Shown: positions 1-7,140 of the stretch, one piece after another
How the letters are laid out: every line of letters begins with the position of its first letter
Numbering within the stretch: position 1 is the stretch's first letter
NCBI GenBank assembly: GCA_030426005.1
Contig: JAUHZM010000119.1
Span: 1-8,625, forward strand
Length of the DNA stretch: 8,625 nt
From: Gammaproteobacteria bacterium
Lineage (GTDB): Bacteria > Pseudomonadota > Gammaproteobacteria > Arenicellales > Arenicellaceae
Direction: 5' to 3'
Position numbers and translations under genes: made by a program
The notes under the pieces: generated by a model
Seen by the model: the letters and a program-made list of their open reading frames with translations, nothing else
Told to the model about the DNA's origin: nothing
Database searches by the model: none

Positions 1-267
1 CCCGACATCGTGCATCTGTGCGGCATCGACAATCACCAGGGAGTCGACGAGTTTTCGATGCCCGTGCCGAGCGGCGAAACAGCCGGCGACGGCATGGTGC
101 TGTCCGTGCAGGAATCCGGCAAACGACGTCCGATGCTCGCGACGTCGGCCGATCTCGCACGCGCGCTGTCGGGCGGCCCTGCGGTCGCCGCGCCGGGTGA
201 TGACGATGGGTTGGGCCGATGGCGTGCCGCTGGGCGACAATGCGGCGCTGGACGCTGCCGGGCATGA
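1..267 (+). pseudogene. Possible CHAT-domain (caspase-like) protein fragment, cut at both ends
   Basis: Frame 1 is open from the window edge to a stop at 265-267 and has strongly GC-rich third codon positions up to about 185, which argues that this part is coding. The peptide has a DIVHLCG strand (residues 3-9), a DG-x-VL element near residues 31-35 and an ADLARALSGG helix near residues 50-59. This spacing resembles CHAT domains, where a VH-x-x-G strand and a DG-x-LL element are followed by a helix and then an LNAC-type strand bearing the catalytic Cys. That Cys strand is absent. From about residue 63 the frame runs out of phase through ubiB sequence and is meaningless. The gene continues off the left edge, so its start is unseen; a GTG at position 10 has no special support. 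The CHAT assignment is inferred from pattern only and the family could be another one. Confidence 0.35.
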
Positions 268-1006
268 CCGTGTGGCGCTGGGCGAGCGGGTCTTGCAACT
301 GTTCCTGAGCCATGCGCTGCGCGACGGGTATTTCCATGCCGATATGCATCAGGGCAACCTCAAGGTCGCGCCCTCGGGCGAGATCATCGCCTATGATTTC
401 GGGATCATGGGGCATATCGACGAATACACCCGCAAGGTCTATGCCGAGATACTCTATGGCTTCATCAAGCGCGACTATCAACGCGTGGCCGAGGTGCATT
501 TCGAGGCCGGGTATGTGCCCGCCGATCGAGACGTGGACGAGTTCGCCCGTGCGCTGCGCGCCGTGGGAGAGCCGATTTTCGGCATGGATGCCTCGCATAT
601 CTCGATGGGCAACCTGCTGAGCTACCTGTTCGAGGTGACGGAACGGTTCGGCATGGAAACCCGCACCGAACTGATCCTGCTGCAACGCACCATGGTCGTG
701 GTCGAAAGCGTCGCGCGCAGCCTCAATCCCAACATGAACATCTGGCAGGTCGCGTCGCCGGTGGTCACGGACTACATCCAGAAATCCATCGGCCCCAAGG
801 CCATCGTCACAGACCTCTACAAAACCGCGCGCGTGCTCACCCGCTTCGGCCCGCGCCTGCCGGGTCTGGTCGAGGCAGCGCTGATCGCACAATCCAACCC
901 GCAAGAGCCCAAACGCAACGGCTTCTGGAGCTGGATTATCCTTGCTAACATTGGTGGTCTTGTCGCAGGCGGGGCACTCACGCTGCTGATCGAAGCGGTC
1001 CTCTAA
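197..1006 (+). CDS. ubiB: ABC1/UbiB-family atypical kinase, C-terminal half only (ubiquinone biosynthesis)
   Basis: UbiB-family proteins are atypical kinase/ATPases needed for ubiquinone biosynthesis, anchored to the inner membrane by C-terminal helices. The frame shows the catalytic loop HADMHQGN (residues 47-54 counted from 197), the metal-binding YDFG (66-69), the long helical C-terminal region and a hydrophobic C-terminus (about 245-269) that fits the membrane anchor. Family members are usually 450-550 residues, so about half is missing, including the N-terminal KxGQ motif and the nucleotide-binding lobe. Recognisable homology begins at RRVMTMGWADG, with the RR encoded at 191-196; the sequence before this in any frame is not UbiB. 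No Shine-Dalgarno sequence precedes the GTG at 197, so this is a truncated gene, not a short one with its own start. Codon use is far more GC-rich than in the rest of the window and the wording is Rhodobacterales-like. Confidence 0.85.
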   Translation: MMTMGWADGVPLGDNAALDAAGHDRVALGERVLQLFLSHALRDGYFHADMHQGNLKVAPSGEIIAYDFGIMGHIDEYTRKVYAEILYGFIKRDYQRVAEVHFEAGYVPADRDVDEFARALRAVGEPIFGMDASHISMGNLLSYLFEVTERFGMETRTELILLQRTMVVVESVARSLNPNMNIWQVASPVVTDYIQKSIGPKAIVTDLYKTARVLTRFGPRLPGLVEAALIAQSNPQEPKRNGFWSWIILANIGGLVAGGALTLLIEAVL

Positions 1007-1020
1007 ACCTTCTCTGTTCC

Positions 1021-1052
1021 AAAAAATCCCGGGGTCTGGGGCAGAGCCCCAG
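1021..1052. terminator. GC-rich hairpin with A6/T6 tract between ubiB and fadA
   Basis: CTGGGGC (1036-1042) and GCCCCAG (1046-1052) form a perfect 7-bp stem with an AGA loop. On the minus strand the stem is followed, after a short CCCGGG-containing spacer, by six Ts (opposite the A tract at 1021-1026), so it could end fadBA transcription. On the plus strand no T tract follows. From memory, a TCTGGGGCAGAGCCCC element beside a CCCGGG/A-tract is frequent between genes in Rhodobacterales. This suggests the element belongs to the same foreign piece as ubiB. Confidence 0.5.
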
Positions 1053-1065
1053 TCCGACGCCCGCC

Positions 1066-2256
1066 TCAAGCGGTCCGTTCAATCGCCAGGGCGATCCCCT
1101 GCCCACCGCCAATACACATGGTGGACACACCCAGCGTCAGATCACGCTGTTCCATCACGGTCAACAACGAACCGGAGATACGCGTACCTGAGCAACCAAA
1201 TGGGTGACCCAGCGCAATCGCACCGCCGTGCACGTTGACTTTGTCGTCCATCTCATCCAGCAGATCAAGGTCTTTCAAGACCGGCAAAGATTGCGCAGCG
1301 AACGCTTCGTTCAACTCAACGTAATCAATGTCGTCCATCGTCAGACCTAGTTGATCCAATGCCTTCTCAGTGGAAGGTACCGGTCCGTAGCCCATGATCG
1401 AAGGATCTACACCAGCCAGAGTCATAGCTGTGATGCGTGCTTTAGGCGCGATACCCAACGCATCAGCGCGTTCGGCCGACATAATGATCATGCCGGATGC
1501 ACCATCGGTGATTTGCGAAGACGAACCGGCTGTCACCGTGCCGCCTTTTGGATTAAACACCGGGCGCAACGCGGCGAGACCTTCGACTGTGGTGTCTTCG
1601 CGGATGGTTTCATCTTGCGTCACCATAAACGGACGTCCAATATCGTCGTGTCCCATGACTGGGATAATCTCTTTGTCGAACTTGCCTTCAGCGCGCGCCT
1701 TAGCGGCCAAGTGGTGTGAACGCGCGGAAAATTCATCCATGTCTTCACGCTTGATGCCGTGCATCATAGCCAGCAATTCGGCGGTCATGCCCATGCTGCC
1801 AGCCGCCTTTGCTGCATACAGACCCAGTTCGGGATTCGGGTCAGCACCTTTGTTCATATCCAGGTGGCCCATGTGCTCAACACCGCCAACGATGTAGATG
1901 TCACCGAGACCCGCCATAATGTTGGCCGCTGCAGTGTGCATTGCAGACATCGAAGAACCGCACAGACGATTCACTGTTTGCGCTGGCACCGTATGCGGCA
2001 AGCCGGCCATCAAACCGACGAAACGCGCCAAGTTGAAGCCTTGCTCATCACGCTGCATCACACAGCCCCAAATCAAATCATCAATCTCTTCAGGGTCGAT
2101 AGCTTCGTTGCGAGCCAGTAAGCCTTTAATTACCTCGGCGCTCAACTCATCCGCACGCGTGTTACGGAAACAGCCACCTTTTGAACGACCCATCGCGGTG
2201 CGTGCAAAATCCACAATAACAGCATCTCTTGGCTGCGGTTTTGTATTAGTACTCAT
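1066..2256 (-). CDS. fadA: 3-ketoacyl-CoA thiolase, beta subunit of the fatty-acid oxidation complex
   Basis: FadA cleaves 3-ketoacyl-CoA with coenzyme A, giving acetyl-CoA and a chain shortened by two carbons, as the beta subunit of the cytoplasmic alpha2-beta2 complex with FadB. The 396-residue protein has the nucleophilic Cys99 in NRLCGSSM, NEAFA (316-320), His351 in GHPFGCSG and Cys381 in CIGGGQG, so the active site is complete. The ATG at 2254-2256 follows the fadB stop by 27 bp, with only a weak AGG about 10 bases upstream, and no better start is visible. The length is slightly above the usual 387-391 because of a short N-terminal extension. The end, GIALAIERTA, differs from the TVFERV-type ending usual in gammaproteobacterial FadA. 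The stop lies within about 15 bp of the join to alphaproteobacterial-looking DNA, so the last codons may not be native. Confidence 0.95.
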   Translation of the reverse strand: MSTNTKPQPRDAVIVDFARTAMGRSKGGCFRNTRADELSAEVIKGLLARNEAIDPEEIDDLIWGCVMQRDEQGFNLARFVGLMAGLPHTVPAQTVNRLCGSSMSAMHTAAANIMAGLGDIYIVGGVEHMGHLDMNKGADPNPELGLYAAKAAGSMGMTAELLAMMHGIKREDMDEFSARSHHLAAKARAEGKFDKEIIPVMGHDDIGRPFMVTQDETIREDTTVEGLAALRPVFNPKGGTVTAGSSSQITDGASGMIIMSAERADALGIAPKARITAMTLAGVDPSIMGYGPVPSTEKALDQLGLTMDDIDYVELNEAFAAQSLPVLKDLDLLDEMDDKVNVHGGAIALGHPFGCSGTRISGSLLTVMEQRDLTLGVSTMCIGGGQGIALAIERTA

Positions 2257-2283
2257 AATGGTTCTACCTAAAATTTGTTCCGG

Positions 2284-4434
2284 TTATAGCGTGTAGTATT
2301 GGCCGCCGTTCGCTGCCATTTCGCGTTGTGCCTCTGTTGCTTCGTAAAGCTTACCCAGATGCTTGTACTGGTCACACATGGCAACGAATTTTTCGATGCC
2401 CATGTTGTCAATCCAGCGGAAAAGACCACCGCGGAAAGGCGGGAAGCCTACGCCGTAGACCAAGGCCATATCGGCTTCTGGCGCTGATCCGACGATGCCT
2501 TCTTCTAAGCAACGCGCCAGCTCGGTTGCCATCGGGATCATCATCCGCGCAATGATCTCATCTTTATCGAATTCTTTAGACTCAGCCACCACCGGTTTCA
2601 GCAACTCATAGGCTTCTGGATCCACCACTTTCTTCGGCTTACCGCGCTTGTCGTTCTCGTACAAATAGAAGCCTTTGCCATTCTTCTGGCCGTAACGATC
2701 GTTTTCGAACATCACATCACCAGCGGTTTTGAATTCCTTAGTCATGCGATCTGGGAAACCATCCGCCATTACCTGTTCAGCGTGGTTACCAGTATCGATA
2801 CCAACCACGTCCATCAGGTAAGCAGGTCCCATCGGCCAACCAAAACGCTCCATCAATTTATCAATTTGCTGGAAGTCGGCACCATCGCGCACCAAGCCCA
2901 TAAAACCAGCGAAGTATGGGAACAGAACACGGTTAACTAGGAAGCCAGGGCAGTCATTCACAACAATCGCTTTCTTGCCCATCGCATTAGCGTAGGCAAC
3001 AGTGCGCGCAATTGCTGTGTCAGAAGTTTTCTCACCGCGAATAACTTCGACCAGCGGCATGGCGTGCACTGGGTTGAAAAAGTGCATACCGCAGAAATTT
3101 TCTGGGCGCTCCAGCGCTTCCGCCAGATAGCTGATTGAAATCGTGGAGGTATTTGACGCAATCACCGTGTCTTTTGACACCTGCTTTTCAACGTCCGCCA
3201 ACACGGCGTGTTTCACTTTCGGGTTTTCAACCACCGCTTCAACCACGACATCAACATCTTCGAAACCGTCGTAAGTCAGCATTGGGTCGATTGAGGCTAA
3301 AATTGAGCCCATTTTCTCAACTGTCATGCGGCCACGGTTCACTTGTTTCGCCAGCAGCTTATTGGCTTCGGACAAGCCTAAGTCCAAACCAGCCTGGTTG
3401 ATGTCTTTCATTTTAATTGGCGTGCCTTTGTACGCAGACTGATAGGCGATACCACCGCCCATAATGCCGGCACCCAGAACCGCAGCACGTTCGACTTTTT
3501 TGTCTGCCTGTTTTTCCCAGCCTTTGGCTTTCTTACCGATCAACTGGTCACTCAGGAACAAGCCAACCAAGGCTTCAGCAACACTGGTGCTGGCCACTTT
3601 TTCAAAGCCCGCACGCTCAATCGCAATTGCATCGTCGCGGTATTTACGCGCAGCTTGCTGCATGCACTCAATCGCAACCACTGGTGCTGGGTAATTCGGA
3701 CCCGCCATGCCTGCAACAAAAGCCTTCGAAGTTTCGAACACCATCATCGCTTCAGTTTCATTCAACTTAAGCGGTTCAGTTTTTTGGTCACGACGCGCTT
3801 CGTAATCCAGCTTGCCTTCGATTGCATCTTTTAGCACTGCGAGCGCCGCGTCGCGCAGGTGTTCTGGCTCAACAACGCCATCCACCACGCCTGCTTTGAG
3901 CGCCACATCAGGACGCTGCTCCTTACCGGAACAAATCCAGTCGATTGCGGTATCGGCACCGGCAACCCGAGGTAAGCGAACTGTGCCGCCCCAACCTGGA
4001 ATGATGCCCAACTTGGTTTCTGGCAGGCCGACTTTGGCAGCCGTGCTCATAATGCGGAAATCACATGCCAATGCCAGCTCTAAACCACCACCCATGGCGT
4101 AGCCATTGATTGCGATACAGGTTGGGAAGTCAAGGTCTTCGAGTAAATTGAAGTTATCGTGGTTTTTCGCCAAGTGTGACCCAACCTGACCTTCACCCTT
4201 GCCAAACAGGGGCACGAATTCAGTAATATCCGCGCCAACTAGGAAAACCCCTTTGCTACTGGTTAATAGCAAACCTTTGACGTCGTCTGAGTCGTCCAAA
4301 ATGCCGAGTGCTTCTTCAAGCTCCAGCACCGTTTGAGTATTAAATTTGTTTACTGATTCGCCCTGCAAATCAAAATTCAGTTCAGCGATGCCACCGTCGA
4401 GCATCGTGACCGTTATTGCGCTACCTTTAAACAT
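2284..4434 (-). CDS. fadB: Fatty-acid oxidation complex alpha subunit (enoyl-CoA hydratase / 3-hydroxyacyl-CoA dehydrogenase)
   Basis: FadB carries out the hydration and NAD-dependent dehydrogenation steps of beta-oxidation and binds FadA. Counted from the ATG at 4432-4434 the protein has 716 residues, close to Pseudomonas FadB (715) and E. coli FadB (729). The N-terminal crotonase domain has both catalytic glutamates, Glu119 (GGGLELALACDFR) and Glu139 (GLPETKLGIIPGWGGT), at the same numbers as in E. coli. The dehydrogenase domain has the Rossmann GAGIMGGG (321-328), His451 in GMHFFNPVH and Glu463 in VEVIRG. The C-terminal dehydrogenase repeat is complete and the protein ends YYTL. An in-frame TTG lies directly upstream (4435-4437), but the Shine-Dalgarno AGAGG is 8 bases from the ATG and only 5 from the TTG, and FadB proteins normally begin M-hydrophobic-YKG or similar, so the ATG is preferred. 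fadA follows after 27 bp, forming a fadBA operon. Confidence 0.96.
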   Translation of the reverse strand: MFKGSAITVTMLDGGIAELNFDLQGESVNKFNTQTVLELEEALGILDDSDDVKGLLLTSSKGVFLVGADITEFVPLFGKGEGQVGSHLAKNHDNFNLLEDLDFPTCIAINGYAMGGGLELALACDFRIMSTAAKVGLPETKLGIIPGWGGTVRLPRVAGADTAIDWICSGKEQRPDVALKAGVVDGVVEPEHLRDAALAVLKDAIEGKLDYEARRDQKTEPLKLNETEAMMVFETSKAFVAGMAGPNYPAPVVAIECMQQAARKYRDDAIAIERAGFEKVASTSVAEALVGLFLSDQLIGKKAKGWEKQADKKVERAAVLGAGIMGGGIAYQSAYKGTPIKMKDINQAGLDLGLSEANKLLAKQVNRGRMTVEKMGSILASIDPMLTYDGFEDVDVVVEAVVENPKVKHAVLADVEKQVSKDTVIASNTSTISISYLAEALERPENFCGMHFFNPVHAMPLVEVIRGEKTSDTAIARTVAYANAMGKKAIVVNDCPGFLVNRVLFPYFAGFMGLVRDGADFQQIDKLMERFGWPMGPAYLMDVVGIDTGNHAEQVMADGFPDRMTKEFKTAGDVMFENDRYGQKNGKGFYLYENDKRGKPKKVVDPEAYELLKPVVAESKEFDKDEIIARMMIPMATELARCLEEGIVGSAPEADMALVYGVGFPPFRGGLFRWIDNMGIEKFVAMCDQYKHLGKLYEATEAQREMAANGGQYYTL

Positions 4435-4442
4435 CAAGTTGG

Positions 4443-4447
4443 CCTCT
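4443..4447 (-). promoter_or_regulatory. fadB ribosome binding site
   Basis: The minus strand reads AGAGG here, 8 bases before the ATG at 4434. This spacing selects that ATG over the adjacent TTG at 4437. Confidence 0.6.
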
Positions 4448-4524
4448 GGTTGGTATTTTTCTTTAATGGGCAGGAAGGTCCCAAAATTCGCCCCGTATTA
4501 TGCGACATATTGTCTCATTAAAGC

Positions 4525-4553
4525 TACCGTATCCGGTATTCATGTCTTGAATA
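4525..4553. promoter_or_regulatory. Two abutting palindromes upstream of fadB, candidate operator
   Basis: The plus strand has TACCG-N4-CGGTA (4525-4538) and, sharing its last two bases, the perfect TATTCA-N5-TGAATA (4537-4553; plus-strand reading TATTCATGTCTTGAATA). They lie about 90 to 120 bp before the fadB ATG, within the long non-coding stretch. A CATAAT hexamer on the minus strand at 4497-4502 could serve as a -10, but no good -35 accompanies it. Neither palindrome matches the E. coli FadR consensus or the Pseudomonas PsrA consensus as I know them. Binding by a TetR- or GntR-type fatty-acid regulator is inferred from position only. Confidence 0.35.
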
Positions 4554-4647
4554 GGTAGGCTTCATTGACCCTATGTTTTTAGAGCTACACAGTGTAAACC
4601 ACTCTGGTCACGCGGGCATGAAACCTATTATTAAACAGCTGTAAAAC

Positions 4648-4682
4648 AAAAAAGGGCCGTCACGCGAATGACTGCCCTTTTT
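4648..4682 (-). terminator. Rho-independent terminator after the RDD-family gene
   Basis: GGGCCGTCA (4654-4662) and TGACTGCCC (4669-4677) pair with one mismatch around a 6-base loop. The stem is flanked by A6 (4648-4653) and T5 (4678-4682). On the minus strand it ends in T6 and begins 24 bp after the RDD stop codon. The A and T flanks on both sides mean it could also stop plus-strand transcription. Confidence 0.8.
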
Positions 4683-4705
4683 AAAGTCATGCGGTGTAAT
4701 TTGGC

Positions 4706-5194
4706 TTAGTCGTAGATCACGATACTGCCCGCTAGATGATCATGCCAACCTTTCTTTTTACGGTCGAACGCCACCCAGACAAACCCGAGGAACAGCACCA
4801 GCATACTGAGGTAATAACCTAGATACCGAACCAAGGCCACCGGCCAAGTGAGATGCTGCAAGGTCTTTTCATTAACGATGCGCAAGCCGAGCAACCGCTT
4901 ACCGGGTGTTCCACCAAAGGTAACCCAGAGCGCGATTGATAACACGGCTGGCAGTACGTAGCTGATCATCACATCCCAGAAGCCATTCGACATATTGCCT
5001 TGTGTCAGCATATCGCCGCCGTAAATCATAAACAGCAATGGCATGACGATGATCATAATGGCGATGGTATCAATAATAGACGCTGCCAAGCGTATCCAAA
5101 AACCTGCATAGCGCAGGTTGGCACTCGTGCCCCCGGACTGCAGATCGGCTTTCGGGGTAATGGCGTAAGGGTTAGAATCGTTAGGTACAGTCAT
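4706..5194 (-). CDS. RDD-family integral membrane protein
   Basis: The protein carries an RDD domain: YAGFWIRLAASIIDT with the conserved Arg and Asp in the first helix, then GGTPGKRLLGLRIV after the second helix, and FDRKKKGWHDHLAGSIVI at the end. About three hydrophobic segments are visible (near residues 33-60, 73-95 and 124-142). RDD proteins are small inner-membrane proteins, some linked to ion or solute exchange; nothing here indicates a substrate. Two ATGs are possible, at 5200 and 5194. The AAGGA at 5201-5205 touches the first with no spacing but sits 6 bases before the second, so the second is chosen (162 residues). It lies 63 bp after ogt and before a strong terminator, so it may be the last gene of the ada-alkA/ogt transcript. 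It may also have its own promoter, since TATACT occurs on the minus strand at 5224-5229 with a poor -35. Confidence 0.85.
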   Translation of the reverse strand: MTVPNDSNPYAITPKADLQSGGTSANLRYAGFWIRLAASIIDTIAIMIIVMPLLFMIYGGDMLTQGNMSNGFWDVMISYVLPAVLSIALWVTFGGTPGKRLLGLRIVNEKTLQHLTWPVALVRYLGYYLSMLVLFLGFVWVAFDRKKKGWHDHLAGSIVIYD

Positions 5195-5257
5195 AGTCAT
5201 TCCTTGTTGATGAGAGTGACAACAGTATAAGTGATGCTGATGGCAGAAAGAAGTGAG

Positions 5258-5710
5258 TTACAAGGCGCCCTCGTGATTCAACAACCAGGCCTTGCGATCC
5301 ACGCCCGAAGCATACCCAGTCAAACAGCCGTCGGCGCCAATCACGCGATGACAGGGCACGATAATCGCCACTGGGTTCTTGCCATTCGCCAGACCAACTG
5401 CGCGTACCGCTTTTGGGTTACCGATTTGCTCAGCGACATCACGATAGGCGCGTGTCTGACCAAATGGAATACGTGCTAGTGCGCGCCAAACTTGTCGCTG
5501 AAACGCAGTGCCTTGAACATCGATCGGCACGGTAAAGTCTCGTAACCCGGCGTCAAAATAGGCCTGCAACTGGTGTTTCGCCTGATCGGTGATCGCATTC
5601 GCACGCTGCTCAGGCGCATCATCGGTAAACGCCACCGCACTCAGACCTCGCTCAGTTGCAGCGAGTAAAATTTGACCAAGTGGCGATTCCAATGTGTCAT
5701 AAAAAACCAT
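5258..5710 (-). CDS. ogt: Methylated-DNA--protein-cysteine S-methyltransferase (O6-methylguanine repair)
   Basis: This suicide enzyme transfers the methyl group from O6-methylguanine or O4-methylthymine in DNA to its own cysteine. The 150-residue protein has an N-terminal ribonuclease-H-like fold and the C-terminal DNA-binding domain with FQRQVWRAL (70-78), GQTRAYRDVA (84-93), the arginine finger in RAVG (Arg103), the Asn hinge in LANGKNP (Asn109) and the acceptor Cys120 in IVPCHRVIG. It is somewhat shorter than E. coli Ogt (171). The ATG at 5708-5710 has AGGA 7 bases upstream. It begins 26 bp after the end of the Ada-AlkA gene, so the two are almost certainly co-transcribed. It supplies the O6-alkylguanine activity that the neighbouring fusion lacks. 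The symbol ogt is used because the protein is stand-alone; adaB would be an equally fair name. Confidence 0.93.
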   Translation of the reverse strand: MVFYDTLESPLGQILLAATERGLSAVAFTDDAPEQRANAITDQAKHQLQAYFDAGLRDFTVPIDVQGTAFQRQVWRALARIPFGQTRAYRDVAEQIGNPKAVRAVGLANGKNPVAIIVPCHRVIGADGCLTGYASGVDRKAWLLNHEGAL

Positions 5711-5736
5711 TTTTCTATCCTCAAATAGGAGTTGAG

Positions 5737-7140
5737 CTAGTCAGTCAGTTGACGCCATAGCTGAAAGGTGAGGTAACTTCGCCATGGTCGCGCAAAATCC
5801 GGATCGATTGGGGCTTTGATGGCAGCCAAAGCATTACGCAGACCTGCGTCACCTTCCAACCACACATCGGGGTTGCGGCAGGCTCGCAGTCTCACGTAGT
5901 TTAATGTCCACGGACCGATGCCTTTGATTGCCTGCCAGGCGTCAACGTCGTCTGGGTTCTGTGACTCAAGGTAATGTTGAGCCAGTGCGTGTAGGGTTGC
6001 TTTTCGAGAACCCGGCATTCTTAGAAAGGCTAAATCACTGTCAAGCACGGATTCTGGGGTTGGAAAAAAGCGCTGACCCGAAAATCCCGTGAATTCAGCG
6101 GGCTCACCCAAGGCATGTACCAAACTAGTGACCAACTTGTGCGCCGCAGACACAGAAACTTGCTGACCCAGCACGGCACGAACACCGGCTTCGAACACGC
6201 TCCAGATGCCGGGAATCCGCAACCCAGGTTGGTAGCGAAGTGACTCAGCCAACAGCGTCGACAAATGCTGGTCTATATCCGTGATCGGCGCATCCGCGTC
6301 CAGCATCACACGCACATGCTGCAATACCTTATTGAGTTGGCGCGTGTCCTCAACGTGAATATCCACGTCAAAATAGTGCTTCTCGAGCTGCGGACGAACA
6401 CAGAAATAGCCCCGCGTCGACCCGAGCTGAAAACTACGCCCGTAGCTTGATTCGGTCACGACCTCCAATCCATCAATCGCACGCAGCGCTAAAAACTGTT
6501 GTAGTGCGGACCAATCATAGGGGGGACGGTAGTGCACTTTCAGCGTAACCACTGAACGACTCTTTGCGTTCGGTTGGCGAATTTTACTCGGCGGCATTCC
6601 CAACTCGGCGCGCATCGCCTCATTGAAGCGCCGCACGCTACGAAAACCGGCGGCAAAGGCAATATCAGTGACTGGTAACGATGTCTCATGCAAAAGCTTT
6701 TTAGCGAACAAACATTGCTGATAAATCGCGTATCGTTTGGGCGAGGTACCCAACTTATCGCTAAATAGCTGGCGCAGGTAGCGATCGGACACACCGAGAC
6801 GTGCCGCTAAGTCTGAGATCGAGCCGTCCTGCAGTGCACCGTCATTAATCAAACGCAGAGCGCGATGAAAACTGGTGTCGGTGCCTATCCAAGCAAATGA
6901 ATGTGGGGCGCTGTCAGGTCGGCAACGTAGGCACGGGCGAAACCCGGCCTCAGCTGCCGATATCGCCGTCGCGTAGTAGCGCACATTACGCTCTAAGGGC
7001 GGCGTGGCCGGACAAATCGGACGACAGTAGATTCCGGTCGTTTTAACGGCAATAAAAAACTCGCCGTCAAAGCGCGCATCACGCGCGCGACGAGCGATGG
7101 CATAACGTGCCTGAGTAGCGGTGTCCTGAATTTGGCTCAT
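5737..7140 (-). CDS. Ada-AlkA fusion: methylphosphotriester sensor, AraC-type regulator and 3-methyladenine DNA glycosylase II
   Basis: Three parts are fused in 467 residues. Residues 13-78 are the Ada methylphosphotriester domain with Cys39 (in GIYCRP), Cys43, Cys70 and Cys73, matching the zinc cluster and methyl-acceptor Cys38 of E. coli Ada. Residues 85-190 form an AraC-type DNA-binding domain with two helix-turn-helix units (about 108-128 and 156-182). From about 197 to the end is AlkA: an N-terminal domain, then a glycosylase domain with the helix-hairpin-helix IKGIGPWTLNYV (405-416) and catalytic Asp431 in GDAGL, aligned with Asp238 of E. coli AlkA. The protein should sense DNA alkylation, activate alkylation-response genes including its own, and excise 3-methylated and related bases. 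The Ada O6-methylguanine domain is absent and is provided by ogt 26 bp downstream. The ATG at 7138-7140 has no good Shine-Dalgarno sequence and lies within an inverted repeat. Confidence 0.95.
   Translation of the reverse strand: MSQIQDTATQARYAIARRARDARFDGEFFIAVKTTGIYCRPICPATPPLERNVRYYATAISAAEAGFRPCLRCRPDSAPHSFAWIGTDTSFHRALRLINDGALQDGSISDLAARLGVSDRYLRQLFSDKLGTSPKRYAIYQQCLFAKKLLHETSLPVTDIAFAAGFRSVRRFNEAMRAELGMPPSKIRQPNAKSRSVVTLKVHYRPPYDWSALQQFLALRAIDGLEVVTESSYGRSFQLGSTRGYFCVRPQLEKHYFDVDIHVEDTRQLNKVLQHVRVMLDADAPITDIDQHLSTLLAESLRYQPGLRIPGIWSVFEAGVRAVLGQQVSVSAAHKLVTSLVHALGEPAEFTGFSGQRFFPTPESVLDSDLAFLRMPGSRKATLHALAQHYLESQNPDDVDAWQAIKGIGPWTLNYVRLRACRNPDVWLEGDAGLRNALAAIKAPIDPDFARPWRSYLTFQLWRQLTD

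Larger units (their letters stand above)
4435..4705. other. Non-coding stretch between the RDD gene and fadB
   Basis: About 270 bp hold no credible gene; the one open frame on the plus strand is antisense to fadB and has no ribosome binding site. The stretch contains, from right to left, the terminator of the RDD gene, AT-rich sequence without clear structure (about 4560-4645), the palindrome pair at 4525-4553, a weak CATAAT hexamer and the fadB ribosome binding site. It presumably holds the fadBA promoter. Confidence 0.6.

Noticed and set aside
18..200. Frame 3 open frame of 60 codons
   Set aside because: It is an arginine-rich shadow; frame 1 over the same DNA has the better codon pattern and domain-like sequence.
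1394..1897. Plus-strand open frame of 167 codons
   Set aside because: It lies fully antisense to fadA, whose protein has a complete active site and family match; the composition is that of a codon shadow.
3812..4102. Plus-strand open frame of 96 codons opposite fadB
   Set aside because: It is serine-, alanine- and proline-rich shadow sequence of the fadB crotonase domain, with no ribosome binding site or recognisable motif.
4603..4608. CTGGTC, half of the E. coli FadR operator
   Set aside because: The second half-site (GACCAG) is not present at the right spacing, so a six-base match is expected by chance.
5224..5229. Separate promoter for the RDD gene (TATACT)
   Set aside because: The -35 region is poor (TTCTTT) and the gene is only 63 bp after ogt on the same strand; not strong enough to list as its own feature.
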